Shown piece after piece: positions 55,503 through 64,000 of a stretch of 64,000 nt of DNA (position 1 is the stretch's first letter; each line of letters starts with the position of its first letter). The notes beneath the pieces were generated by a model. That model was not told where the DNA came from, did not search any database, and saw only the letters and a list, made by a program, of their open reading frames with translations. The stretch covers positions 2,976,001 to 3,040,000 of the forward strand of contig NZ_CP047591.1 of the NCBI RefSeq assembly GCF_010120715.1. The letters are read 5' to 3'. Position numbers and translations under genes: made by a program. This stretch comes from Aminipila terrae. Lineage in GTDB: Bacteria; Bacillota; Clostridia; Peptostreptococcales; Anaerovoracaceae.

Positions 55503-56741
55503 ATGAGAAAATTTATTATCCTATTTGTTTGTTTACTTTCAGTAAGTTTTTCTGTTGATTATGTTTTTGCTACCCCTCGGGATGTTCAATTTCATTGGGC
55601 TGGAACAGCAATTAATACTTTAATTGAAAATAAGGTTATGCTTGGGTATGAAGATGGCAGATTTAAGCCAAGCAAATCAATCACAAGAGAAGAAGCCTGT
55701 TGTTTGCTTGTTTCATTTGCCAAAGAGCAGGGACTGATTCAAGAGAATGATTTATATGTTGATAATGCCATTAACTTTCCAGATGTAAGCAGTACATGGT
55801 CATTATCTGCGATTCAATTTATGTATAAAAATCACATTATTGAAACTGATAAAGATGGCAAATTCCAACCTAATACACTTTTAACCAGGGAGTCTATGGC
55901 AAATCTGCTTTATGGATTTTATAAATATTTTGGATTACTGCCAGAAGGGGACGGGTCTTTAAGTTGTCCTTTTACAGATATTGAAAGTAGCTCTGCTAAA
56001 GTACCTATCACACTCTTATATCAGAAAGGAATACTTCATGGTTATGAAGATAGTACATATCGGCCCGCTAATTTAGTATCCAGAGCAGAAATTGCATCTG
56101 TTATTTTTGCAATTTCAAATTTAGAGCCTGTTAGGCCAACTATTTCACTGCCAGATTATAGGGTGATTAATGTCCCTTATATTAGTCAGCTTTATCCGGT
56201 AAATGCTCCAGTAGGATGCGAGGGGACTTCTCTACTCATGGGAATGAAAGCGAAAGGGTATGCACAAGGTATTGGATTATATGATTTTTTAAATAATATG
56301 CCAAGGCATGAATCGAATCCTGAAAAGGGTTTTGTGGGTTCACCATTTAAAGCGGATCTCACAAAAAAAACAAGAACCACAATCAATCCCCCTGTATTAG
56401 TTGCTTACGCAAAGAATTATGGAAATGTTGCCGATTTCTCAGGAAGCTCTGTTGATGAGTTACAAGCAGAGATATTAGATGGTAATCCTGTAGTAGTATA
56501 TGAAACCATGAATTGGGAAAAGCCATTTTATAGATACTATAACATTGAAGGAAAGCAAAAAAGATTACTGTCCAATAATCACGTTATTTTAGCATGTGGA
56601 TATGACAAAAAAACTAACATGTATTATATTGCTGACCCGTATAATATTAAAAATCTTAAAGGAGAGGACAAGTATTGGATTAATGGAACTACTTTTGAAC
56701 AGATATATAATGAGAGAAGGTATGCTATAGTAATTCAATAA
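55503..56741 (+). CDS. Secreted SLH-domain protein with C39-like peptidase domain
   Basis: 412 residues from the ATG at 55503; an in-frame TTG at 55464 is the alternative. A signal peptide ends near VFA at residue 23. Three SLH repeats follow, each with a GYEDG- or TDKDG-like turn and an SRAEIAS/TREEACC-type helix: about 25-70, 90-140 and 155-200. The C-terminal 200 residues resemble the C39_2 papain fold: QLYPVNAPVGCEGTSLLMGM with the Cys, SNNHVILACGYD with the His, and ADPYNI with the Asp/Asn. The SLH part anchors the enzyme to the cell-wall polymer; a cell-surface peptidase or peptidoglycan-linked function is expected. Confidence 0.86.
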   Translation: MRKFIILFVCLLSVSFSVDYVFATPRDVQFHWAGTAINTLIENKVMLGYEDGRFKPSKSITREEACCLLVSFAKEQGLIQENDLYVDNAINFPDVSSTWSLSAIQFMYKNHIIETDKDGKFQPNTLLTRESMANLLYGFYKYFGLLPEGDGSLSCPFTDIESSSAKVPITLLYQKGILHGYEDSTYRPANLVSRAEIASVIFAISNLEPVRPTISLPDYRVINVPYISQLYPVNAPVGCEGTSLLMGMKAKGYAQGIGLYDFLNNMPRHESNPEKGFVGSPFKADLTKKTRTTINPPVLVAYAKNYGNVADFSGSSVDELQAEILDGNPVVVYETMNWEKPFYRYYNIEGKQKRLLSNNHVILACGYDKKTNMYYIADPYNIKNLKGEDKYWINGTTFEQIYNERRYAIVIQ

Positions 56742-56782
56742 TTTATTGCTTAATTTACAGAAGATAAGTGCTTATAAGAACG

Positions 56783-56822
56783 GGGCAAAAATCGGACAAA
56801 AAAGAACGGTTTTTGCCCTTTT
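56783..56822 (+). terminator. Terminator of the SLH-C39 gene
   Basis: Stem GGGCAAAAA / TTTTTGCCC with a long A-rich loop followed by T4. Confidence 0.75.
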
Positions 56823-56867
56823 AAAATAGGCGAAAGTAAGTTTTTCATATGTTCTATATACAAAAAC

Positions 56868-56892
56868 GGAGCAGCCTGACAGGGGCTGCTCC
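56868..56892 (-). terminator. Terminator of the beta-rich protein gene
   Basis: A nine-bp stem GGAGCAGCC / GGCTGCTCC; on the minus strand it is followed by GTTTTTGT, 11 bp after the stop codon. Confidence 0.8.
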
Positions 56893-56903
56893 AAATTAAT
56901 TGT

Positions 56904-57392
56904 TTAGTCGTTAAACCCAATGATTGAAAGAGTTGCATTGTTCACGGTTAAACCCGGAGTTATATCGATAATAGAGTTAGTGGAAATTTCAACGGAGTAC
57001 GTGTAATTACCCGGTCTAAGATTACTATCGGCAAACTGAAATGCAAATGATTCTGATTCCAATGCAGTTGCCAGAGTTGAGAACGTATAGGTTGGGCCAA
57101 CCTTTATAGTTGAGCCATCTGTATTGGTTCTTGTTATCTGGAAATTTAGCGTTACGGAAATTCCAAGAGGCAGACTAATTATACTTGTAAAAATAAGAAG
57201 ATTAGTTACATCTCTCAGCCCAGCAGTTTCTATTGCAGTTGAAACTACGTTGATGGGATCAGCCAATAACGTTGTAATTATGGGCAAGGGACCTGCGCCA
57301 CCTGTTGAGCTCCCAAAAGCAACGGATCTTTCTATTCTATGATTACTTTCAGGATATTGAAATCCATCATTGTAACCCATTACACTATTCAT
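56904..57392 (-). CDS. Beta-rich protein of unknown function, possible spore-surface protein
   Basis: 162 residues without cysteine, signal peptide or membrane segment. The N-terminal 50 residues contain a glycine-rich GSSTGGAGPLPII stretch; the remainder alternates short hydrophobic strands with Asn/Thr turns (SLPLGISVTLNFQITRTN, YSVEISTNSI, VNNATLSIIGF), suggesting a jelly-roll fold like exosporium or TNF-type surface proteins. A good ribosome site AAAGGAGA precedes the ATG. It lies within a region rich in spore genes. No family assigned with confidence. Confidence 0.65.
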   Translation of the reverse strand: MNSVMGYNDGFQYPESNHRIERSVAFGSSTGGAGPLPIITTLLADPINVVSTAIETAGLRDVTNLLIFTSIISLPLGISVTLNFQITRTNTDGSTIKVGPTYTFSTLATALESESFAFQFADSNLRPGNYTYSVEISTNSIIDITPGLTVNNATLSIIGFND

Positions 57393-57922
57393 AAGAGTCT
57401 CCTTTTTAGGCTATAATGCGATCTGTTAGATCAAGCTTCATTGCCCAGTTTATTCATAGCGAAGAATTGAGGTTCTTCGCTATGTACACTGGTATCTGCA
57501 TTTTTTTATCTGAGACTTAATGTTGAATAGCTTAAGTTAGTATATGATGGAAATATCAGCAATGCTACTGTACTTACATTCATACCGCCTTAAACTATTA
57601 AATCATTTTATATAGTTTAAGGCGGTATTTTTTCAAATTTATAATAGATGTAAATAATAATTAAAAAAAAGGTTATTTAATTCCCACTAAAACAGTATAA
57701 AAAATTTTTACATATTATTATCAGAATAGTGAGAATTTTGAAAAAGTATGTTATAATAGGAAAATATTAAAAATAAATGGGTACTTTTGTCAAATTATTA
57801 CTTATAACTGCTGGTATAAATGAATGGGTGAGGTGAATGAATAGCATTATATAAAATAAAGAAGAAGAATAATAATAAAAATATGATGTAAGTGATAATA
57901 TCAAAAATGGAGGAATTTTATT
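57393..57922. other. 530-bp intergenic region with two perfect hairpins
   Basis: No coding frame was found. A 12-bp perfect hairpin (CATAGCGAAGAA / TTCTTCGCTATG, 57455-57484) sits in the 5' region of the minus-strand gene. A second, 17-bp hairpin with T6 is at 57582-57633. The rest is AT-rich and holds the promoter of the chemoreceptor gene, not pinned down. Confidence 0.55.
57582..57633 (+). terminator. Orphan 17-bp perfect hairpin with T-tract
   Basis: ATACCGCCTTAAACTAT (57582-57598) pairs exactly with 57612-57628 and is followed by T6. No plus-strand gene ends nearby (the last stop is 56741 and already has a terminator), so it may end an unrecognised transcript or be a mobile remnant. Confidence 0.75.
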
Positions 57923-59599
57923 ATGATGAAAAATCTGAAAATTAATCTAAAATTGTTGGTAAATTTCGGGCTTGTATTATTAATGTTATTTATTTGTGTG
58001 GGTGTAGCGTTTTGGGGTTTAAATATAGTTAACAAACAAGTTACCCAGTATTCAGACAAAACCCTTCCCAACACTACAAAAGTATGGGAAATGCGCAGAA
58101 ATATGGTCGCAGCGGAAAGAGATTTACTTAAGGCTATGAGTTTCAAAGATCAAAATAAAATAAGTGAGAGTCTTGATAATGCAGATAAAGATATTGAGAA
58201 TCTGCTTACAGCCTTTGATGCTTTCAGCAGTAATACCAGAACCTCTAAAGAAAAGGTCAAATCATTAGAAGATAGTTTTAATAGTATAATGCCAGTTAAA
58301 CAGGAAATAGCAACTTATATAAAAAATGGTGAAATTGATAAGGCAAGAGATTTATACCTTACTCAATGTGCTCCATTATTTGAAAAAAGTTGCAGTATTT
58401 TAATCAGTATATCAGAAGAACAAAATCAGCGAGCTGTAGCACAGAATGAAATTGCCAAAAAAGGTTTATTAGAAGCAAGAATTTTTTTGCTGGTTACAGC
58501 AGTTTTTGCAATTATAATTACGTTAATAGCTATGGCAGTTTTAAGAAAATCCATATTAACACCAGTCCAGGAAATTAATCGCGCAGCAAAATTAATTTCA
58601 GAAGGCGATCTTAGTGCTACTATTAATTATGATGGTAAAGATGAACTAGGGGAGTTAGCAGATTCAATGAAAAAACTAGTTTACATAGTAGTTGGTATTA
58701 TAAAAGATTTGGATTATGGACTGGAAGAGATTGGAAAAGGAAATTTCAGGGTTAAAAGCAGGGCAGATGAGTTATATATAGGTGATTTTGCTAATTTGCT
58801 GATAGCAATGAAGCAAATTATAACTCAATTATCATCAACTCTTCATCAAATTAATCAAGCATCGCAACAGATAGCAATTGGTTCAGAGCAAGTTTCCGGT
58901 GGCGCACAAAATCTTGCTCAAGGCTCATTAGAACAGGCAAGCTCAATTGAACAACTTTCAGCCGCTATCAATGAAATTTCAGTACATATTAAAGAAAGTG
59001 CAAATAGTGCAAATATAGCCAATGAAAAAACTATAAAAGTTGGCGAAAATTTACAGCATAGTAATGCGCAAATGGATAAAATGATGCTGGCTATGGAAGA
59101 CATTTCATCAAAATCAACAGAGATAAGCAGAATAATTAAAGCAATTGAAGATATAGCTTTTCAGACCAATATACTTGCTTTAAATGCAGCAGTGGAAGCT
59201 GCCAGAGCAGGGGAGGCTGGCAAAGGATTTGCAGTTGTAGCGGATGAAGTGAGAAATCTTGCAGGGAAATCTGCAGAAGCTGCTAAGGATACCACAGGTC
59301 TCATTGAAGATACAGTAAGAGCTGTATCTGAAGGAAGCAGTATTGCCAAAGAAACAGCTGATGTAATTAAAATGGTAGTTGAAAATGCAGATGAAGTAGT
59401 AGTATCCATTACTGAAATATCAAAAGCATTCAGAGAGCAGGCAGACTCCATTAATCAGGTAACTGTTGGGCTTGATCAGATTTCCGCAGTTGTACAGACC
59501 AACTCAGCAACAGCAGAAGAAAGTGCCACAATCAGCGAAGAATTTTCTGGACAGGCTTCCGCATTGCGGGAGGAGGTTGCTAAGTTTATTTTTAAATAG
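57923..59599 (+). CDS. Methyl-accepting chemotaxis protein
   Basis: 558 residues. Membrane segment 1 at about 12-34, a four-helix-bundle sensor domain at 40-185 ([19 protein letters not shown]), membrane segment 2 at about 186-206, HAMP at about 207-262, and the cytoplasmic signalling hairpin with the tip [20 protein letters not shown]. The unusual [20 protein letters not shown] segment after HAMP is a second HAMP-like unit. A single gene; no che genes in the window. Start is one of two adjacent ATGs behind TGGAGG. Confidence 0.95.
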   Translation: MMKNLKINLKLLVNFGLVLLMLFICVGVAFWGLNIVNKQVTQYSDKTLPNTTKVWEMRRNMVAAERDLLKAMSFKDQNKISESLDNADKDIENLLTAFDAFSSNTRTSKEKVKSLEDSFNSIMPVKQEIATYIKNGEIDKARDLYLTQCAPLFEKSCSILISISEEQNQRAVAQNEIAKKGLLEARIFLLVTAVFAIIITLIAMAVLRKSILTPVQEINRAAKLISEGDLSATINYDGKDELGELADSMKKLVYIVVGIIKDLDYGLEEIGKGNFRVKSRADELYIGDFANLLIAMKQIITQLSSTLHQINQASQQIAIGSEQVSGGAQNLAQGSLEQASSIEQLSAAINEISVHIKESANSANIANEKTIKVGENLQHSNAQMDKMMLAMEDISSKSTEISRIIKAIEDIAFQTNILALNAAVEAARAGEAGKGFAVVADEVRNLAGKSAEAAKDTTGLIEDTVRAVSEGSSIAKETADVIKMVVENADEVVVSITEISKAFREQADSINQVTVGLDQISAVVQTNSATAEESATISEEFSGQASALREEVAKFIFK

Positions 59600-59607
59600 A
59601 CTTACCC

Positions 59608-59636
59608 AAATAGCCCTGAAAAGGGGCTATTTTTAA
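59608..59636 (+). terminator. Terminator of the chemoreceptor gene
   Basis: Stem AAATAGCCC / GGGCTATTT with T5, 8 bp after the stop; converges with the Rph-like gene. Confidence 0.82.
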
Positions 59637-59670
59637 TAAAGAAGGGGAAAACATTTCATTTTAAAGGGCA

Positions 59671-62016
59671 TTAGGATACTGGCCTAATTTTTTTAGTTAT
59701 AATACCCATACTGCCGTTTACATTTACTAAATCACCAGTTTTTAGTTTGGTTGTTGCAATTCCACATCCTACAACCGCAGGAATCCCTAACTCTCGTGCC
59801 ACAATTGCAGCATGAGATAAAGGTGCACCAAGATCTGTAATAATTGCAGCAGCTTTTGGAAACAACGGTGTCCAGCCAATGTTTGTGGCGGTAGTTACAA
59901 GTATTTCACCCTTTTGAAAATCTTTTGCTTCATCAAAACTATGCAAAACACGAATCCTTCCTTCAACAATACCCGGGGCCCCTGCAAAACCTTTGATGAT
60001 GCTTTCGTTCATTGGGGAAACTTGGTGGGCATTGGGATCGTAGTAGTCCTGTCGTTTATTTATGGAATTAATCCACTCGTTAGGATTAAATCTGCCTCTG
60101 ATTAATTGCGGGAAGACAGGCATTTCCTGATATTTTTCAAAATTTTCACGTCTTTTAGGAATCTTGTGAAGCATTTCAATGTTTCCTTGCAAAAAATCTG
60201 GGATTTCAAAACAATACATCATAAATATATCATTTCCAACCCCTGTAACAGATCCAATTTTAAGCAATAAATGCCTCATGACTCTAAACACTTTTACAAA
60301 TTCATTTCGCAGTGACTCGCGGTTATTTGCATCCTTAGAAACTGTATCCAGCTTTTTTTCCAGCCATTTTTGTTTAGCAGGAAGTTTTTGTAAAAAAGTA
60401 TTTTTAGCTTTTGTAAATTGGACCAATTGTTTTTTTCTGAGTTCAGCCGGACTGAGATTAGCACTTTTGTATTCTTGAATCTGCTTGTCAATATATGAGG
60501 GATCATCAGCAGGGTATTCATAATAAACCTCGAACTCGTGAGGACTTCTGTGACCGTAGAGTTCCAGATACTTTTCACTTGTTAAGCTGCCATTCATCAC
60601 TTGCTCTATTGCAAGAATAGGCTTCATGCTCACAAGTGATTGCTCACCGCTGAAATTAGAACATAACAAATTAGCCAATTCTTCATCTGTCATTTTGGCA
60701 AGCTTTTTTCTAAGGGTTATCAAGGTTGCGCTTCCTGCGCCGCCAAACCAGATATACCATAATGCTGATAGAAATGGGCGCACATCGGACGTCCACAGTT
60801 CAAGTAACTCCTGCTTTGTGTCTGCAGTTTCTATACGCTTTAGTGTTTCTACATACCAGACAGGAGTATATTTTAAATAGTAATCCTTTTGTTTCCTGGA
60901 ATCCCTCATACGTTTTATGCTCTTTTTTACCCGATTAAACATTTCCTTAATTAATTGATTTGTTTTAAACGGATAAATAGGTACTTCTATGTTCTCTGGA
61001 ATATATCCAAACACATCGCTGATAAGTTCTTTAGCCTTTTGAATATTATATCCAAGCACTTTTAATAAAGAAATCATAATGCTGATATTTGAATATGTCC
61101 TCCCACAGATATTGCCAAACATAAAAAATCCCGGAATTTTCTGACACTCTAAATCCATCTCATGCAGTATACTCCATGTAAATGGGCTCATTACGTCAGG
61201 AACAGCCTCCCCTACGTTATTACTGCTCCAAAGTGCATCAGTATCAAGGCTTTGGTTGATTTCATAGGTATCGTAGTCTATTGTTTTAAGAGTTGTGATT
61301 GGGCGTGCCTGAACAATATAAATCTTTCTGCTCTCAACAACCCATTCAATATCTAATTTGCAGCCGAAAAGCGCCTCTGCTCTTAATGTGGAATGATATA
61401 AAGCTTTTGAATATGGAGCAAATGGTTTATTGCCTCGGTATTTTCCTCCTAGCCTTGATATTGTGAATGGATACGCATTCTCTTCGCCAGACACAAGCTG
61501 TTCACCGGCACCAAAAACAAAGTTACCTACCATATTTAAATGGCTGCCGGTAATGGGATCTGCAGAAAAGAGTACCCCTGCTATATTTGCTTTTTTCATA
61601 ATTTGAACTACAACTGCAATTTGGTTATCTTGATGAATACAATGAAACTTGCTGTATGCACTCACACGTTCTGATTTTGCCGAAGCAGCAACATTTTCTA
61701 TTGCCGTGAATAGCTCATCCCGCTTCACATTAAGCACAGATTCAAATTCACCTGCAAATGAAGCTTTAGCACTGTCCTCTGAAAGAGCAGATGATCGGAC
61801 TGCAAAAGTATTGCCAGGTAACTTTTCAAAACACTTTTCAATATCATAGCGTGCTTCATCTTTTAATTTGTTATTTCCAAAGGCCATAGACAAAATAACA
61901 AATCCATTTGGAACGGCAAGTCCGGCGTTGTACATTTTACAAAGAGAACTGCCTTTACCTCCTGTATGACCAAGGGCCTCATGAGGAATTTCTCTAAAGT
62001 CATAAGCAAATTTCAT
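59671..62016 (-). CDS. PEP synthase/rifampicin phosphotransferase-like protein
   Basis: 781 residues from the ATG at 62016, preceded by AAGGAGG. N-terminal ATP-grasp domain: HTGGKGSSLCKMYNAGLAVP, VRSSALSEDSAKASFAGEFE and QARPIT. A middle region of about 400 residues has no clear motif. The C-terminal swivelling phosphohistidine domain has GAPLSHAAIVAREL with the catalytic His735 and GIPAVVGC. The C-terminal PEP-binding barrel of true PEP synthase is absent, so the layout is that of Rph, which inactivates rifamycins. Substrate is not proven. It follows a TetR gene by one base and is likely induced through it. Confidence 0.8.
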   Translation of the reverse strand: MKFAYDFREIPHEALGHTGGKGSSLCKMYNAGLAVPNGFVILSMAFGNNKLKDEARYDIEKCFEKLPGNTFAVRSSALSEDSAKASFAGEFESVLNVKRDELFTAIENVAASAKSERVSAYSKFHCIHQDNQIAVVVQIMKKANIAGVLFSADPITGSHLNMVGNFVFGAGEQLVSGEENAYPFTISRLGGKYRGNKPFAPYSKALYHSTLRAEALFGCKLDIEWVVESRKIYIVQARPITTLKTIDYDTYEINQSLDTDALWSSNNVGEAVPDVMSPFTWSILHEMDLECQKIPGFFMFGNICGRTYSNISIMISLLKVLGYNIQKAKELISDVFGYIPENIEVPIYPFKTNQLIKEMFNRVKKSIKRMRDSRKQKDYYLKYTPVWYVETLKRIETADTKQELLELWTSDVRPFLSALWYIWFGGAGSATLITLRKKLAKMTDEELANLLCSNFSGEQSLVSMKPILAIEQVMNGSLTSEKYLELYGHRSPHEFEVYYEYPADDPSYIDKQIQEYKSANLSPAELRKKQLVQFTKAKNTFLQKLPAKQKWLEKKLDTVSKDANNRESLRNEFVKVFRVMRHLLLKIGSVTGVGNDIFMMYCFEIPDFLQGNIEMLHKIPKRRENFEKYQEMPVFPQLIRGRFNPNEWINSINKRQDYYDPNAHQVSPMNESIIKGFAGAPGIVEGRIRVLHSFDEAKDFQKGEILVTTATNIGWTPLFPKAAAIITDLGAPLSHAAIVARELGIPAVVGCGIATTKLKTGDLVNVNGSMGIITKKIRPVS

Positions 62017-62017
62017 A

Positions 62018-62662
62018 CTACCTGTCCTCCTTATAAAATGCGGTACGCAGCATGGATATATATACATCAATTTCTTTGGAATACCTTGAAATCTCCTTGT
62101 TGTAATCTTCTATTCTTTTATTGGGAGAAGTCTGAGAATCACTGTAACCTCTAAGTGTAAAGAGTATAATATTTAGCGCCTTTTCTGTATTAACATTTTT
62201 CTTAAACAGAGATAAATCAATATTTTTTAGTATTTCATTCTGTACATCAAAATACAATAGCTTTGTGTACTCACTAATTTCATGGACTACCACAGGGTCT
62301 CTTTCAAAAAAGGCAGAAGCTATGAAATCAAAAATAGCAGGATATTTATTGGTTAGTTGAAACTTCAATAAAAATGAATTTCGCAATCTTTTTAAAATAT
62401 CTCTTTCCTGTAAATCGATTTGTGTATAGTATTCCTGCATGACAGTATTGATAGAATATTTGAACAGAAATACATATAAATCCTTTTTTGTACCGAAATA
62501 ATGAAAAAGCAGCCCCTTTGATATATCTGCTTCTAAAATGATTTCATCTGTAGTAGTCTTTTTATAACCGTTCTTTGCGAACTTGCTTATGGCTACAGTA
62601 ATAAGAGTGTTGCGCTTTATATCTTCCATTGTAAATATCTTGTGATTCCTCAATTCTTCCAT
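62018..62662 (-). CDS. TetR/AcrR family transcriptional regulator
   Basis: 214 residues. TetR helix-turn-helix: ITVAISKFAKNGYKKTTTDE followed by ADISKGLLFHYFGTKKDLYVFL. The C-terminal ligand domain is divergent. It starts at 62662 and ends one base before the Rph-like gene, so it is the first gene of a two-gene operon whose promoter contains two palindromes that fit TetR operators. Small-molecule ligand unknown. Confidence 0.93.
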   Translation of the reverse strand: MEELRNHKIFTMEDIKRNTLITVAISKFAKNGYKKTTTDEIILEADISKGLLFHYFGTKKDLYVFLFKYSINTVMQEYYTQIDLQERDILKRLRNSFLLKFQLTNKYPAIFDFIASAFFERDPVVVHEISEYTKLLYFDVQNEILKNIDLSLFKKNVNTEKALNIILFTLRGYSDSQTSPNKRIEDYNKEISRYSKEIDVYISMLRTAFYKEDR

Positions 62663-62683
62663 TTCATTATCTCCTCACATGTA

Positions 62684-62733
62684 TTGACTGGTTCAGTCAA
62701 AAGTATTGTAGTCTTATTGACTGGATTGGTCAA
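62684..62733 (-). promoter_or_regulatory. TetR operon promoter with two palindromic operators
   Basis: Minus-strand TTGACC (62728-62733), 17-base spacer and TACAAT (62705-62710). Operator 1, TTGACTGGTTCAGTCAA at 62684-62700, lies just downstream of the -10; operator 2, TTGACTGGATTGGTCAA at 62717-62733, overlaps the -35. Centres are 33 bp apart, about three helical turns. This is the layout expected for autorepression. Confidence 0.85.
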
Positions 62734-62901
62734 TATGTTTTTGAATATTTTTAAATGGAATTCCATGGATAAAATACTTCTCATTCAATAAAGCAGTTGT
62801 AGTAAACTATTTTTTAGATTAAAATATGGACATAATCAGATTAATCAAAAACTGAAAACCCATAAAAAAAGCTGAAAGTTACAGAAAATGGAGAGTAATA
62901 A

Positions 62902-63843
62902 ATGAAAAGTGGGCAATATATTTATAACGTAAACTACAATGAGCAGGACTATAATTTATGCGCCTTTGAAGTGAAAGCACTCTTTGATGATGAGCTTGAA
63001 AATAAAGTATTATTTACAAACAAAGAAATTGATCCATCTGTTAGTCCTTTCCTGAAGAATAGAATAAAGATTATATATAAGAAAAAGACATTCCACGAAA
63101 TTCTTGATTCAATTTTGGCAGATGATTTTAGAGCCAATGATTTTATGGTTCAATATGTTGCCATGTATAAAAGAGACCCAAATATCAGCCAGGGTAAAAA
63201 GTTATCGAAAGAAGCAGGGCTTCGCATATATGGTTACCCATCTTTTCAATCACCTAAAATTATGTTAGGCATTACATATTATCAGGATTATTGGTATTTT
63301 GGATATTTAAAACAAAATAATTTTAAGTGGCGTGCTCATAAGCAAAAACCCTATTCCTTTTCCAGTGCATTAGGAGTCAATATGGCTAAAGTTCTTATAA
63401 ATGTAGCAAGCAGAGGGGATACTTCAAAACGCTTAATTGACACTTGTTGTGGTGTCGGGACCGTTATTTTAGAAGGCATTTTTGCAGGATATGATATATG
63501 TGGATGGGAGATTAATCCCAAAGTTGCAGAACTTGCCCGTTTAAATTTAACTCACTATGAATATAATGCTAAAATAGTGACAGGGGATATGAAAGATATC
63601 AGAGATTTTTATGATGTGGTGATTGTTGATTTGCCATATAATAACTTCAGTCATTTTGATGGAGAAAAACAATGGAGTATCATCAGACACGCTAAAAAGA
63701 TTGCAAATAGAATGATTATTGTAACGTCAGCGGATATTAGAGAAAACCTATATGCAGAACAATTAAAGATAATGGATTACTGTCGGGCAGAAAAAACTAT
63801 CAAAGGAGATTTTGTTCGATACATCTGGATATGCGAGAATTAA
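62902..63843 (+). CDS. TRM11/UPF0020-like RNA methyltransferase
   Basis: 313 residues. The C-terminal half is a Rossmann methyltransferase: motif I LIDTCCGVGTVILEG, acidic motif II in GWEINPKVAELA, and the active-site VDLPYNN (variant of NPPY). The segment RAHKQKPYSFSSALG before motif I is typical of TRM11/UPF0020 proteins that methylate guanine N2 in tRNA or rRNA; the N-terminal half may be a reduced THUMP-like domain. The start follows AATGGAGAG. RNA target unknown. Confidence 0.82.
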   Translation: MKSGQYIYNVNYNEQDYNLCAFEVKALFDDELENKVLFTNKEIDPSVSPFLKNRIKIIYKKKTFHEILDSILADDFRANDFMVQYVAMYKRDPNISQGKKLSKEAGLRIYGYPSFQSPKIMLGITYYQDYWYFGYLKQNNFKWRAHKQKPYSFSSALGVNMAKVLINVASRGDTSKRLIDTCCGVGTVILEGIFAGYDICGWEINPKVAELARLNLTHYEYNAKIVTGDMKDIRDFYDVVIVDLPYNNFSHFDGEKQWSIIRHAKKIANRMIIVTSADIRENLYAEQLKIMDYCRAEKTIKGDFVRYIWICEN

Positions 63844-63984
63844 AAAGGATACTAAGCTAATTACCAGCTGAGTAAGGCAGAATCAACATCATTATGTTTA
63901 TAAAACAATTATAATTTTTATCAAGAGGCAGGTTATTTATCTAGAAGTTAGTTAAATTAATATGTTAAGAGGAGGATTATAACA

Positions 63985-64000
63985 ATGGATGCAAGAGATT
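63985..64000 (+). CDS. Start of an unidentified gene (3' partial)
   Basis: ATG at 63985 behind AAGAGGAGGATTATAACA, an excellent ribosome site; only MDARD can be read before the window ends. Product unknown. Confidence 0.6.

Noticed and set aside
1..64000. CRISPR array, prophage or integrative element
   Set aside because: The tandem repeats seen (36 bp and 18 bp) are coding and lack spacers; no cas, integrase, terminase or conjugation gene was found.

Overview
The window reads as chromosomal DNA of a low-GC, strictly anaerobic, spore-forming member of the Clostridia. The evidence is the AT-rich composition, a T-box, TPP and preQ1-type leaders, two alpha/beta-type small acid-soluble spore proteins, a CotJC-like manganese catalase, 2-oxoacid:ferredoxin oxidoreductase, nickel CO dehydrogenase, hybrid cluster protein and parts of the selenium-dependent molybdenum hydroxylase maturation set. 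No insertion sequence, prophage or CRISPR array was seen. Genus cannot be fixed from sequence reading alone.

Layout. 0-3 kb: end of a selenium-dependent molybdenum hydroxylase maturation cluster (cysteine desulfurase-like protein, DUF3343-YqeC fusion, YqeB, DUF3343). 3.1-6.6 kb: an isoleucine-type T-box leader and a four-subunit 2-oxoacid:ferredoxin oxidoreductase. 6.6-9 kb: M29 aminopeptidase, a CntK/HisR-like cofactor-independent racemase, tRNA-Ser(CGA). 9-11.7 kb: LysR regulator divergent from two tandem SGNH-hydrolase paralogues, the first without catalytic residues. 11.8-16.4 kb: UppP, two XRE regulators, a C39-like peptidase, a class D beta-lactamase and a peptide deformylase. 16.4-20.7 kb: TPP riboswitch with thiamine salvage operon. 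20.7-23.7 kb: glycolipid glycosyltransferase, polysaccharide deacetylase, membrane flippase-like protein. 23.7-29.7 kb: DeoD, acyl-CoA synthetase, queuine/preQ1 salvage pair under a probable preQ1 riboswitch, SpeE-SpeD. 30-35.6 kb: Hcp, then CooS-CooF-FAD oxidoreductase. 35.7-47.3 kb: PAQR protein, two cyclic-di-GMP signalling proteins, small redox and Cys-rich proteins, MocR regulator, ABC exporter. 47.4-57.4 kb: a region rich in spore and surface candidates (LysM-like/PQTP repeat protein, a hexapeptide-repeat protein beside CotJC, two SASPs around a DtxR-FeoA-FeoB iron module, an SLH-C39 protein, a beta-rich protein). 57.9-64 kb: chemoreceptor, PEP-synthase/Rph-like phosphotransferase with TetR regulator and twin operators, and a TRM11-like methyltransferase.

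A striking technical feature: ten genes are broken by a single missing base, each time in or beside a short run of one nucleotide, always with the same sign. Restoring one base gives a full-length family-typical protein each time. I treat these as probable sequencing or assembly deletions and annotate the joined genes.

Functional themes are ferredoxin- and CO-linked anaerobic energy metabolism, cofactor salvage (thiamine, queuosine, selenium), polyamine synthesis, iron uptake, cyclic-di-GMP signalling and sporulation. The best candidates for undescribed biology are the active/inactive SGNH pair, the six-residue repeat protein beside the spore catalase, and the isoleucine T-box on an oxoacid:ferredoxin oxidoreductase.
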